From JADHLJ01 sp038118725 (lineage in GTDB: Bacteria > Pseudomonadota > Alphaproteobacteria > Thalassobaculales > Thalassobaculaceae), in contig JAYOIK010000048.1 in assembly GCA_038118725.1 (NCBI GenBank), forward strand, positions 1 through 40,067: 40,067 nucleotides of DNA. The letters are read 5' to 3'. The position numbers and the translations under genes were made by a program. A model generated the notes under the pieces. The model was not told the DNA's origin. It saw only the letters and a list, made by a program, of their open reading frames with translations, and did no database searches. This document shows positions 1 through 7,558 of the stretch, one piece after another. Each line of letters starts with the position of its first letter. The stretch's first letter is position 1.

Positions 1-15
1 GTCCTTGTCTATTTT

Positions 16-41
16 GCTGGCTTTGCGCCAGGACGACGGTA
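16..41 (+). repeat. Dispersed hairpin repeat, copy 1
   Basis: A short stem (CTGGC at 17-21, GCCAG at 27-31) is followed by the tail GACGACGGTAAG. Two further copies of the same stem-plus-CGACGG design lie at 17180-17204 and 17285-17309. The rest of 1-164 has no convincing gene. No thiamine (THI-box) signature was seen ahead of the permease. The hairpin is intergenic, as expected of a REP-like repeat. Confidence 0.55.
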
Positions 42-164
42 AGCATGAGAGAAGCGCCGATCCCAAATCTTTGTCGAGCCTGGTCGACTTGTCATTTTTC
101 GCTCCCCTGGTGATAGTTCTGGCGAGCGCCGGGGCATGCCTCGGGACAAACCGAAAGCGCCTTC

Positions 165-920
165 ATGAAACTCATCCGTCCCCTGGTGATTACGGCCGTC
201 CTGCTCGCCGCCTGGCAGTTGATCGTGTGGCTGAGCGGGGCACCGCATTACATCCTGCCGGGGCCGGGACGGGTTCTGCTCGCCTGGCGCGAGCACTCGG
301 GCGAACTGCTCAATCATGCCGGCGTGACCCTGGCGGAGATCCTGCTCGGCCTGGCGATCGGCACCCTGATCGGAGCGGCGACCGCGCTGTCGATGGCCCA
401 TGCCCGCGGGATCCGCCGCTGGTTGTTGCCGGTGCTGGTGATCAGCCAGGCGATACCGGTTTTCGCCCTCGCCCCGGTGCTGGTGTTGTGGCTCGGCTAC
501 GGCATGGCCTCGAAGGTGGCGATGGCGGCCCTGATCATCTTCTTTCCCGTCACCGCCGCCTTCCATGACGGCTTGCGGCGCACCGAACCGGCGTTGATCG
601 ACAGCGCCCGCACCTTGGGCTGCCAAGGGCTGGCGCTGTTGTTCAGGGTGCGTATACCCGCCGCCCTTCCGGCTTTCGGCTCCGGGCTTCGTGTCGCCTG
701 CGCGGTGGCACCGATCGGGGCCGTGGTCGGGGAATGGGTCGGCTCCAGCGCCGGTCTCGGCTATCTGATGCTGCATTCCAACGCGCGCATGCAGATCGAC
801 GTGATGTTCGCCGCCTTGCTCACCCTGGCGGTGATGGCGGTGGCGCTCTACGCGGTGGTGGATATCTCCCTGCGCGCCGCCATGCCCTGGCAGCCGGGCG
901 AGAACACCGATGATCCCTGA
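165..920 (+). CDS. ABC transporter permease, ThiX/SsuC/TauC type
   Basis: Inner-membrane permease of the BPD_transp_1 family, 251 residues, about six hydrophobic segments starting with an N-terminal helix at residues 4-24. The EAA-type coupling loop is visible around residues 140-170 (EPALIDSARTLGCQG). The C-terminal stretch EWVGSSAGLGYLMLHSNARM resembles permeases of hydroxymethylpyrimidine/thiamine-precursor transporters (ThiX-like) more than sulfonate permeases, but the substrate is an inference. No ATPase or binding protein is in the window; 165 is preceded by non-coding sequence with a hairpin repeat, so partners must be encoded elsewhere. ATG 165 has only a weak ribosome site, and an in-frame stop lies upstream. 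The gene converges on the oxidoreductase ending at 948. Confidence 0.85.
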   Translation: MKLIRPLVITAVLLAAWQLIVWLSGAPHYILPGPGRVLLAWREHSGELLNHAGVTLAEILLGLAIGTLIGAATALSMAHARGIRRWLLPVLVISQAIPVFALAPVLVLWLGYGMASKVAMAALIIFFPVTAAFHDGLRRTEPALIDSARTLGCQGLALLFRVRIPAALPAFGSGLRVACAVAPIGAVVGEWVGSSAGLGYLMLHSNARMQIDVMFAALLTLAVMAVALYAVVDISLRAAMPWQPGENTDDP

Positions 921-947
921 TGCGCAAGGCGCGGATGGTTTGACGCC

Positions 948-2414
948 TTAGCCGGTTTCGCAAGCCAAGTCCGCCGCCGCGTTGCCGGCGATCCGTCCCA
1001 GGGTAACCGCGGTTAGCAGACCGTTCCCCGAGAGATAGCCGTGCACCGAAGTGCCGGAGACGCCGACAGCCGCCCCACCACCGGCGAAAAGATTGGGCAA
1101 GGTGGAGCCGTCGGCCCGCAGCACCCGACCGGACTCGTCGATCGACAACCCGCCCTGGGTATGAAACAGCGCGCCGGTCACCCGTACCGCGAAATATGGC
1201 GGACAGTCCAACGCCGGCGCGGTGTTGAAATCCCTCCCGAACGGACAGGCGGAGCGGCCCGCCACGTGACCGGCCACTTCCGCCAGGCTCGCTTGCAGCG
1301 CGGCCAATGGGACCTCCATGAGCGCGGCCAAGGCCTCGACACTCTCGGCCCGGCGGATCGCGCCACCCGTCTCGGCGTTGCGGTAATCCTCGAACTGCGT
1401 GGCTAGATCATGTAGCCGCGTGTCATAGACGTTCCAGGCGATACGCCCCGGCTGGGCCAGAACCTTCACCGACTGCTCGGAATAGCCTTCGTGCTCGTTC
1501 GAGAAGCGCCGACCGTCGGCATTCACCTGAATACCGCCCTCCATCATGATCGCCCAGGTAATCAGCGCGCCATGCGGGGTGGCAACCGAGCCATGGCCCT
1601 GATACGCACCCAAATGCAGCGCCTCGGCTCCCAAGGCCTCGCCCCAGCGCACCGCGTCGCCCTGATTGCCCACATGCCCGAAATACAGCGCGTCGGCCAT
1701 CTCGGGAATGTGCCGAGCGACCATCTCGGCATTGCCGCCATAGCCGTTGCAGGCCAGTACCAGGGTCTCGCAGCCAAGCGCTTCGGTGGCGCCGTCCGGG
1801 CGGGTGATCTCGACGCCTTTCACTCGGCCATCGGGCTCCCCGAACAGGGCGGTGACATGCGCCGAGGTCACCACGTCGATCCCGGCGCGCTCGACCGCCG
1901 CCGCGAGACTGTTCACCAGGGCGCCGCCGGTCTTGTCCGGATGCGCGTGCATGCGCAGAACCGAGTGCCCGGGATAGCGAAACCCGTCGAGCAGCACGAA
2001 CTCCTGACCATGCGCGTCTGCGAGCCATTCCAATGTCCGGCCAGAGGCCACGGCCACCGTTCGCGCCAGGCTCGGGTCCGCCTCGCCCTTGGCCTTGGCC
2101 TGAATGTCTCCGACGAACTGGTCAATCGGGTCCGAGATTCCCATCGCCCTTTGCCAGCGTGTCTCGCAAGCCGGAATTAGGCCGGAAGAGAGCGCCGTCG
2201 ACCCGCTAGGCCGCTCGTCCCGCTCCAGCACCATGACCTCGGCGCCCGCGTCATGGGCCGCCAGCGCCGCTATCAAGCCGCAGGCGCCGGCTCCGACGAT
2301 CACCACGGGAATCGAGATGTCGAAATCGCGGGCCGGCTTCAGACCCGGAGCCTGGGTCAAACCCAGGGATTTGGGGGCTTGAAAAACCAAGCTCTTCACG
2401 CTCCTCGCGACCAA
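948..2414 (-). CDS. FAD-dependent oxidoreductase, fumarate reductase/3-ketosteroid dehydrogenase-like flavoprotein
   Basis: FAD_binding_2 family flavoprotein of up to 488 residues. A Rossmann dinucleotide site (VVIVGAGACGLIAAL) lies at about residues 36-50, followed by the acidic LERDE ribose-binding end. A cap domain fills the middle. The C-terminal LPNLFAGGGAAVGVSG...GYLSGNGLLTAV closes the FAD site as in soluble fumarate reductases and KstD-like dehydrogenases. The substrate cannot be read from sequence. The longest reading starts at TTG 2414, directly after the stop of the upstream lyase gene, suggesting translational coupling. AGGAG at 2405-2401 could instead serve a TTG about eight codons in, and the N-terminal 33 residues are poorly constrained. 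It is probably co-transcribed with the isocitrate-lyase-family gene and may oxidise a related organic acid. Confidence 0.82.
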   Translation of the reverse strand: MVARSVKSLVFQAPKSLGLTQAPGLKPARDFDISIPVVIVGAGACGLIAALAAHDAGAEVMVLERDERPSGSTALSSGLIPACETRWQRAMGISDPIDQFVGDIQAKAKGEADPSLARTVAVASGRTLEWLADAHGQEFVLLDGFRYPGHSVLRMHAHPDKTGGALVNSLAAAVERAGIDVVTSAHVTALFGEPDGRVKGVEITRPDGATEALGCETLVLACNGYGGNAEMVARHIPEMADALYFGHVGNQGDAVRWGEALGAEALHLGAYQGHGSVATPHGALITWAIMMEGGIQVNADGRRFSNEHEGYSEQSVKVLAQPGRIAWNVYDTRLHDLATQFEDYRNAETGGAIRRAESVEALAALMEVPLAALQASLAEVAGHVAGRSACPFGRDFNTAPALDCPPYFAVRVTGALFHTQGGLSIDESGRVLRADGSTLPNLFAGGGAAVGVSGTSVHGYLSGNGLLTAVTLGRIAGNAAADLACETG

Positions 2415-3329
2415 CTAGTTCGAGCGCCCGTCATCCGGCACCACGCTCTGGGCGATGGTGTTATCCAGCGCCTCATAGTCGTGATAACCGATCGCCGCGT
2501 AGATATCCTTGCGTGTCATCAGATTATCAAGATAGCCGCCCTGACCGCGGTGCTCGGCGAGATGCGCATAGAGATCCCGCATCGCCGCCGCCTCGCATCT
2601 GAGCGAGGTCACGGGCCAAATGACGATCTTGAAGCCGAGTTCCGCGAACTCCGCCTGGCTGAGATAGGGCGTGCGCCCGAACTCGGTCATGTTCGCCAGG
2701 GTCGGGGCGTCGATCGCCGCGTTGAATTCGCGCATTTCCTCCGCCGAGGTTAGCGCCTCGGGAAAGATCACATCGGCGCCGGCCTCGATATAAAGTTTCG
2801 CGCGACTGATCGCGCCGTCCAGCCCCTCGGTCGCGGCGGCGTCGGTGCGCGCGATAATCCGAAGATGGGTGCGCGCCCGCCGGGCCGCGGCGATCTTGGC
2901 GGCCATCGATTCGGGGTCGTTCAGGAGTTTGTCGGACAGGTGACCGCATTTTTTCGGCAGCACTTGATCCTCTAGTTGAACCGCCGCGGCGCCCGCCGCC
3001 TCCAGGTCCTGGATCAGCCGCATCACGTTAAGCGCCTCGCCATAGCCGGTATCGCCGTCGACGATCAACGGCAGGCCGCTGGAGCGGGTGATCATCTTGA
3101 CGAAGGTCGTCAACTCCTCCGAGGTGATCATGCCCAGATCCGGTAGTCCCATGCTGGCCGAAAGCGCGCCGCCCGACAGATACAGCGCCTCGAAGCCGGC
3201 GTTCCGGGCAAGGATCGCGGTCAGACCGTTATGCGCGCCGGGAACCCCGAGAGCGCCGTCTCGAGACCACAGGGCCTCCAATCGATCGCCGGGCCGTTGC
3301 GCGCTCGACGAGGAATTGAACCATGTCAT
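2415..3329 (-). CDS. prpB: Isocitrate lyase/PEP mutase family enzyme, probable methylisocitrate lyase
   Basis: TIM-barrel lyase of 304 residues, close to the usual PrpB length. The family signatures run in order: YLSGGA and SMGLPDLG (about residues 50-66), the metal-binding DGDTGYG (about 92-98), the mobile active-site loop EDQVLPKKCGH with the catalytic Cys in KKCGH, then ARTDA and PTLANMTEFGRTP. The last element is typical of 2-methylisocitrate lyase, which cleaves methylisocitrate to succinate and pyruvate in propionate breakdown. Related enzymes (oxaloacetate decarboxylase, dimethylmalate lyase) share most of these motifs. No prpC or prpD is nearby, so the assignment is probable, not certain. 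ATG 3329 has an AAGGAA ribosome site. The flavoprotein gene follows with no gap. Confidence 0.78.
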   Translation of the reverse strand: MTWFNSSSSAQRPGDRLEALWSRDGALGVPGAHNGLTAILARNAGFEALYLSGGALSASMGLPDLGMITSEELTTFVKMITRSSGLPLIVDGDTGYGEALNVMRLIQDLEAAGAAAVQLEDQVLPKKCGHLSDKLLNDPESMAAKIAAARRARTHLRIIARTDAAATEGLDGAISRAKLYIEAGADVIFPEALTSAEEMREFNAAIDAPTLANMTEFGRTPYLSQAEFAELGFKIVIWPVTSLRCEAAAMRDLYAHLAEHRGQGGYLDNLMTRKDIYAAIGYHDYEALDNTIAQSVVPDDGRSN

Positions 3330-3414
3330 CCTTGGGGTTCCTTTTCAGAAGCGTGGTCGTTGTCGCCTCTCCGTCCGGGCGGGGTTGGCGTTGTCAATCC
3401 GATATGGCATTAAC

Positions 3415-3457
3415 ACGGACAGGCGAACGGACAAAAATAAACGGACGGAAAAGTCCG
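3415..3457 (+). promoter_or_regulatory. Repeated ACGGAC boxes ahead of the antiporter operon
   Basis: Three direct copies of ACGGAC occur at 3415-3420, 3427-3432 and 3441-3446. An opposing GTCCG at 3453-3457 pairs with the last copy (CGGAC, six-base loop, GTCCG). They lie in the 169-base divergent space between the lyase gene and the first antiporter gene, 40-85 bases before ATG 3499. A regulator-binding site or leader structure is possible; this is inferred from position and repetition only. Confidence 0.3.
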
Positions 3458-3498
3458 CGACGTTCCGTCGAAAGAGGCGCGAAGGGGGAATTGCCGGA

Positions 3499-3972
3499 AT
3501 GGTGCATGTCGTCGGATTGGGCGCGAGCCTCTTGGCGTTCTGGCTGTTGATGTCGGGGATCTACACCCCGTTGATCATTTCGCTCGGCATAGCCTCGATC
3601 CTGCTCGTTCTCTATATCGCGCATCGCATGGATCTCTACGATCACGAAACCTTTCCCTATCACCTGAAGGGACGGGTGTTCGGCTACTGGGGCTGGCTGG
3701 CGAAGGAGATCTTCAAGGCGAACATTGATGTCGCCAAGATCGTCATGTCCCCGAAGATGCCGATCTCACCCCGCATGGTGCGCGTTAAGGCCACCCAGAA
3801 AACCGATCTTGGCCTGGTGATCTTCGCCAATTCGATCACCCTGACGCCCGGCACCGTCACGGTTGACATCGAGGGTGACGAGATGATCGTGCACGCGCTC
3901 TCCCAGGAACTCGCCGACGGGGTCCTAAACGGCGACATGGATGCGCGGGTGACCGCGCTCGAGGAGAGCTAA
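3499..3972 (+). CDS. mnhE: Mrp-type antiporter subunit E (MnhE/PhaE)
   Basis: 157-residue MNHE-family membrane protein (PF01899). Two to three hydrophobic helices occupy residues 5-40, followed by the family-typical YWGWLAKEIFKANIDVAKIV and the cytosolic beta-rich tail with TDLGLVIFANSITLTPGTVTVDIEGDEMIVHAL, which is the MrpE hallmark. ATG 3499 is preceded by GGGGGA and gives the expected family length; a much longer open frame reading in from 3088 overlaps the opposite-strand lyase gene and is not credible. It heads a ten-gene operon and is followed after three bases by the F subunit. In Mrp complexes the E subunit is a structural membrane component required for assembly. Confidence 0.93.
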   Translation: MVHVVGLGASLLAFWLLMSGIYTPLIISLGIASILLVLYIAHRMDLYDHETFPYHLKGRVFGYWGWLAKEIFKANIDVAKIVMSPKMPISPRMVRVKATQKTDLGLVIFANSITLTPGTVTVDIEGDEMIVHALSQELADGVLNGDMDARVTALEES

Positions 3973-3975
3973 GCG

Positions 3976-4269
3976 GTGTTCATCGGAGCCACAGCCGCCC
4001 TTCTCGTGGCCATGCTACTGGCGCTGGTTCGCGCCTTCGCCGGCCCCAGCCTGTTCGACCGGGTTCTTGCGGTAAACAGTTTCGGCACCAAGACGGTCCT
4101 TCTGATCGGCCTGCTTGGTTTCTTGACCGAGCGGCCCGAGTTCCTCGATATCGCGCTGCTCTATGCCCTGGTGAATTTCATCGGAACCATCGCGGTCCTG
4201 AAATTTTTCCGCTATCGCAATCTCGGCCTGTCCAGCGCCGAGGTCGCCCGGCGAGAGGAAGCCAAGTGA
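3976..4269 (+). CDS. mnhF: Mrp-type antiporter subunit F (MnhF/PhaF)
   Basis: 97-residue three-helix membrane protein of the MrpF_PhaF family (PF04066). It has the diagnostic RAFAGPSLFDRVLAVNSFGTK segment between helices one and two and EFLDIALLYALVNFIGTIAVLKFF at the third helix. The conserved Asp in LFDRVLA and the LDIALLYAL region are thought to contribute to the ion path in related complexes. GTG 3976 starts three bases after the stop of the E gene, and its stop overlaps the start of the G gene (TGATG), so the three are translationally coupled. Length matches the family. Confidence 0.93.
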   Translation: MFIGATAALLVAMLLALVRAFAGPSLFDRVLAVNSFGTKTVLLIGLLGFLTERPEFLDIALLYALVNFIGTIAVLKFFRYRNLGLSSAEVARREEAK

Positions 4270-4619
4270 TGGAACTTATCCTCGATATCGCCTCCGGAGC
4301 GCTTCTAGCGGTCGGCAGCTTCTTCATCCTGGTGGGAACGCTGGGACTCGTTCGACTTCCGGACTTTTATACCCGGCTCCACGCCGCCGGTATCACCGAC
4401 ACGCTTGGAGCGGAATTGGTGCTGATCGCCATGATGCTGCAAGCCGGCTTCAGCCTCATCACGGTTAAGCTGATCATCATTTCGATGTTCATATTCTTTA
4501 CCAGTCCCACCGCCACCCATGCGGTCGCCAACGCCGCGCGCACCATGGGGCTTCGACCCGCCCTGGTGCCGGAGTCCGATATTCAGCCCCCTTCCGGTAT
4601 CGGGGAGGGCAAGCGATGA
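4269..4619 (+). CDS. mnhG: Mrp-type antiporter subunit G (MnhG/PhaG)
   Basis: 116-residue PhaG_MnhG_YufB-family protein (PF03334) with three transmembrane helices. Family signatures are GTLGLVRLPDFYTRLHAAGITDTLGAELVLIAMMLQ in the middle and FFTSPTATHAVANAA near the C terminus. I prefer ATG 4269, which overlaps the preceding stop as TGATG; a GTG three bases upstream would add one residue. The last bases overlap the next gene as ATGA. It is a membrane component of the multisubunit antiporter, and order E-F-G is conserved in many Mrp and Mbh operons. Confidence 0.93.
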   Translation: MELILDIASGALLAVGSFFILVGTLGLVRLPDFYTRLHAAGITDTLGAELVLIAMMLQAGFSLITVKLIIISMFIFFTSPTATHAVANAARTMGLRPALVPESDIQPPSGIGEGKR

Positions 4620-5233
4620 GCGGCGCCGACATGGTCATTTGGGTGAATTTTTCATTGCTCACCATGCTTTGCCTTAGCGCGGTGGCGATCCTGCTCGTCC
4701 GTCATCTGTTCGCCGTCGCGGCGCTTACCGGCGCTTTCAGCCTGCTCGCGGCGGGTCTTTTCGTGGCGTTGGACGCGGTGGACGTTGCCTTCACCGAGGC
4801 GGCGGTCGGCGCCGGGATCTCGACGGTGCTTATGCTGGGAACCCTGGCCTTGACCAGTCGTAGGGAAAAGATCACGCCCAGTTTTTCGCCCGTCGCGCTG
4901 GTCGTGGTCCTGGTCACCGGAGCCGCCTTGATCTACGCGACAAGCGATATGCCGGTCTTCGGCGATCCCAACGCACCCGGACATGTCCATGTCGTGCCGG
5001 ATTATATCGAGGGCTCCGAGAAGGATCTGGTCATTCCGAACATCGTCACGTCGGTGCTGGCCAGCTATCGCGGCTACGACACGCTCGGCGAGGTCGCGGT
5101 GATCTTCACCGCCGGGATCGGCGTGATGTTCCTGCTTGGGTTGCGGCGCGAGGACGAGGATGACGAGGGAACGGTTCGCAAGAACCGGAGGCCCGGTGGC
5201 AGGCCTCTTGACGAGGAAGGAGACGAGGCATGA
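4616..5233 (+). CDS. MbhD/MbhE-like (DUF4040) subunit, equivalent to the C-terminal part of MrpA
   Basis: 205-residue membrane protein. Residues about 8-85 resemble the DUF4040/MbhD domain (TEAAVGAGISTVLMLGTLAL, with the intramembrane Glu of FTEAAVG). Residues about 95-180 resemble MbhE, with the signature IVTSVLASYRGYDTLGEVAVIFTAGIGV. In classical Mrp these two domains are fused to the C terminus of the large MrpA subunit; here they are a separate protein, as in Mbh-type membrane complexes. The tail after residue 178 is highly charged (EDEDDEG...). ATG 4616 overlaps the G gene stop, and its own stop overlaps the next ATG. Homology assignment is firm; naming across Mrp/Mbh nomenclature is a matter of choice. 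Confidence 0.85.
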   Translation: MSGADMVIWVNFSLLTMLCLSAVAILLVRHLFAVAALTGAFSLLAAGLFVALDAVDVAFTEAAVGAGISTVLMLGTLALTSRREKITPSFSPVALVVVLVTGAALIYATSDMPVFGDPNAPGHVHVVPDYIEGSEKDLVIPNIVTSVLASYRGYDTLGEVAVIFTAGIGVMFLLGLRREDEDDEGTVRKNRRPGGRPLDEEGDEA

Positions 5234-5667
5234 GACATCATCTGGTCCTGCGCGTCGTTTCCAAGATATTGATTCCGTTCATCCTTCTGTTCGGTCTTTA
5301 TGTTCAGTTCCATGGGGATTTCGGCCCGGGAGGAGGTTTCCAGGCCGGCGTGATCTTCGCGGCCGCCTTTGTCCTGTATGCGCTGGTTTATGGGGTCGAG
5401 CACGCGCGCGAGGTCTTGCCGCCCAAGGCCTTGGCGATACTCGTGCCGGCTGGCTTGCTGATCTACGCGCTCACCGGGTTCGCCGGAATTTTCCTTGGCG
5501 GCAAGTTCCTGGATTATGACGTCCTGGCGGCGACGCCGACGGGGGGGCAGCATCTCGGGGTTCTGGTGATCGAGTTTGGCGTCGGCGTTACAGTGGCGGC
5601 GGTGATGGTCAGCGTCTTCTACGCCTATGCGGGCCGTACCAGTGACGTCGACGCGGAGGACTGGTAG
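5230..5667 (+). CDS. mnhB: Mrp-type antiporter subunit B (MnhB)
   Basis: 145-residue MnhB-family protein (PF04039) with four hydrophobic helices. The N-terminal LRVVSKILIPFILLFGLYVQFHGDFGPGGGFQAGVIFAAAFVLYAL is the family hallmark, including the conserved HGDFGPGGGFQAG turn. Start ATG 5230 overlaps the preceding stop (ATGA), and the next gene begins two bases after its stop. In Mrp-type complexes MrpB sits next to the MrpA C-terminal region, which agrees with its placement after the MbhD/E-like gene. Confidence 0.93.
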   Translation: MRHHLVLRVVSKILIPFILLFGLYVQFHGDFGPGGGFQAGVIFAAAFVLYALVYGVEHAREVLPPKALAILVPAGLLIYALTGFAGIFLGGKFLDYDVLAATPTGGQHLGVLVIEFGVGVTVAAVMVSVFYAYAGRTSDVDAEDW

Positions 5668-5669
5668 CG

Positions 5670-6068
5670 ATGCTCGACGCGGTCCTGGCGCATTACAATT
5701 ACTGGCTTATCGTCGTGCTGATGATGATCGGCCTCTATGTGGTCATCTCGCGCGGCAACCTCGTGAAGAAGATCGTCGGGCTGAACGTCTTTCAGACATC
5801 GGTCTTCCTGCTCTACATCTCGCTGGCCAAGGTGACCGGCGGCACCGCGCCGATCCTGACCGGTCAGCCGGAAGTGTTTTCCAACCCCCTGCCCCACGTG
5901 TTGATCCTCACCGCGATCGTCGTCGGCATCGCGACGACGGCCTTGGGCCTGGCGCTGGTAGTTCGCATTCGCGAGACCTACGGAACTATCGAGGAGGATG
6001 AAATCCTCGCCGCCGAGGAAGTCACCGGCACTCACGAGGCCGAGGCGGCCCGGGAGGCGTCGACGTGA
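5670..6068 (+). CDS. mnhC: Mrp-type antiporter subunit C (MnhC, NuoK-like)
   Basis: 132-residue NuoK-like subunit (Oxidored_q2, PF00420) with three helices in residues 8-95. Characteristic stretches are GLYVVISRGNLVKKIVGLNVFQTSVFLLYISLA and NPLPHVLILTAIVVGIATTALGLALVVRI. MrpC links the antiporter subunits to the rest of the complex much as NuoK does in complex I. The C-terminal 25 residues form an acidic, Ala/Glu-rich tail. ATG 5670 follows the B gene by two bases, and the stop overlaps the GTG of the next gene (GTGA). Confidence 0.93.
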   Translation: MLDAVLAHYNYWLIVVLMMIGLYVVISRGNLVKKIVGLNVFQTSVFLLYISLAKVTGGTAPILTGQPEVFSNPLPHVLILTAIVVGIATTALGLALVVRIRETYGTIEEDEILAAEEVTGTHEAEAAREAST

Positions 6069-7558
6069 GCCTATTCGTCGACCATATGGCGGCGCTCCAA
6101 GTCGCGATCCCGCTGATATCGGCGCCGATTTGCGCGCTGTTGCGCGGCGGCCGACTACCCTGGCTATTGGCGCTGGCGGTCAGCTGGTTCGCCCTCTACG
6201 CCTCAATCAGTCTGCTGACGCAGGTCATGGATAGCGGCCCGATCTCCTATCACATGGGGAACTGGGCACCGCCCTTCGGGATTGAATATCGGGTCGACGC
6301 CATCAACGCCTTCGTGCTGATGATTGTCTCCGGCATCAGCGCCATCGCCCTACCCTATGCAAGGCGTAGCATCGCCCACGAAATCGATCCGCGCCGCCAT
6401 GGCCAGTTCTACACCGCCTATCTGCTGTGCCTGACCGGATTGCTCGGCGTCACGATTACCGGCGACGCCTTCAACATCTTCGTTTTCCTCGAGATTTCAT
6501 CGCTGTCGACCTATGTCCTGGTCGCGTCCGGCGCGCGCAAGGATCGACGGGCCCTGACCGCCGCCTATAACTATCTCATTCTGGGAACCGTCGGCGCGAC
6601 CTTCTTCGTCATCGGTGTCGGCCTGCTCTACATGGTGACCGGAACGCTGAACATCGCCGATCTGGCCGAGCGTCTGAAACCGCTCGCCGACAATCGGGTT
6701 GTCCAGGCCGGCTTCGCCTTCGTCATTGTCGGCATGGGGCTTAAGCTCGCCATGTTCCCGATGCACACCTGGCTACCGAACGCTTACACCTACGCGCCGT
6801 CGGCGGTGACGGTTTTCCTCGCGGCAACGGCGACCAAGGTCTCGGTCTATGTCGTTTTGCGGTTCTTGTTCACCGTGTTCGGTCCGACCTATGGGTTCGT
6901 GCCGCTGACTTTCGAGTTCATCTTCCTGCCCCTGGCGATCCTGGCGATGTTCGCCGGGTCGACCGCGGCGATTTTTCAAAGCAATCTGAAGCGCCTGTTC
7001 GCCTATTCCAGCGTCGCGCAACTCGGTTACATGGTGCTCGGCGTCGCACTCGGGAATATCGCCGGGCTGACCGCGACCGTACTTCATCTGTTCAATCACG
7101 CGCTGATGAAGGGCGCGCTGTTCATGGCGCTCGGCTGCGTGGCGCTGCGCATCGGCGCGGTGACCATCGATGGCGTGCGGGGGCTTGGAAGGGAAATGCC
7201 CTGGACCTTCGCGGCCATGGTCGGCGCCGGCCTTAGCCTGATCGGGGTACCCGCGACCGTCGGCTTCATCAGCAAATGGCATCTCATCCTGGGCGCCGTG
7301 TCAAACGGCTGGTGGCCGGTGGTGGTGCTGATCGTCGCGAGCTCGCTGCTCGCGGTGATCTATATCTGGAAGATTGTCGAGGCGGCCTATATCGGCCAGG
7401 CACCAGAGGGCCGCGCGCCGGTCGCCGAGGCCCCGCTTTCGATGCTGGTCCCGCTTTGGGTTCTGGTGCTCGCCAATTTCTACTACGGCATCAACGCCGA
7501 GCTCACCACGTCGGTGGCCGGCAAGGTGGCGACGACCTTCCTCGGAGGTGGCTCATGA
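6065..7558 (+). CDS. mnhD: Mrp-type antiporter subunit D, first large pump-like subunit
   Basis: 497-residue Proton_antipo_M (PF00361) protein of about fourteen helices. The pump residues of this superfamily are present: Glu143 in NIFVFLEISSLSTYVLVA, Lys227 in VGMGLKLAMFPMHTWLPNAY, and Lys258 in ATATKVSVYVVLRF. The broken helix and LKRLFAYSSVAQLGYMVLG motif follow. Sequence style matches MrpD. Start GTG 6065 overlaps the MnhC stop, and the stop overlaps the ATG of the next antiporter gene. It is expected to carry proton or sodium translocation coupled to the neighbouring subunits. Confidence 0.93.
   Translation: MSLFVDHMAALQVAIPLISAPICALLRGGRLPWLLALAVSWFALYASISLLTQVMDSGPISYHMGNWAPPFGIEYRVDAINAFVLMIVSGISAIALPYARRSIAHEIDPRRHGQFYTAYLLCLTGLLGVTITGDAFNIFVFLEISSLSTYVLVASGARKDRRALTAAYNYLILGTVGATFFVIGVGLLYMVTGTLNIADLAERLKPLADNRVVQAGFAFVIVGMGLKLAMFPMHTWLPNAYTYAPSAVTVFLAATATKVSVYVVLRFLFTVFGPTYGFVPLTFEFIFLPLAILAMFAGSTAAIFQSNLKRLFAYSSVAQLGYMVLGVALGNIAGLTATVLHLFNHALMKGALFMALGCVALRIGAVTIDGVRGLGREMPWTFAAMVGAGLSLIGVPATVGFISKWHLILGAVSNGWWPVVVLIVASSLLAVIYIWKIVEAAYIGQAPEGRAPVAEAPLSMLVPLWVLVLANFYYGINAELTTSVAGKVATTFLGGGS

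Noticed and set aside
1..164. Possible thiamine riboswitch before the ThiX-like permease
   Set aside because: No CTGAGA or ACCTGATC-type core was found; the region holds a hairpin repeat instead.
9..776. 255-residue open frame on the minus strand across the permease gene
   Set aside because: It is the shadow of the high-GC permease gene, with low-complexity Arg/Gln/Asp composition and no family signature.
3088..3498. N-terminal extension of the MnhE frame
   Set aside because: It overlaps the lyase gene on the other strand; MnhE proteins begin at the ATG 3499 equivalent.
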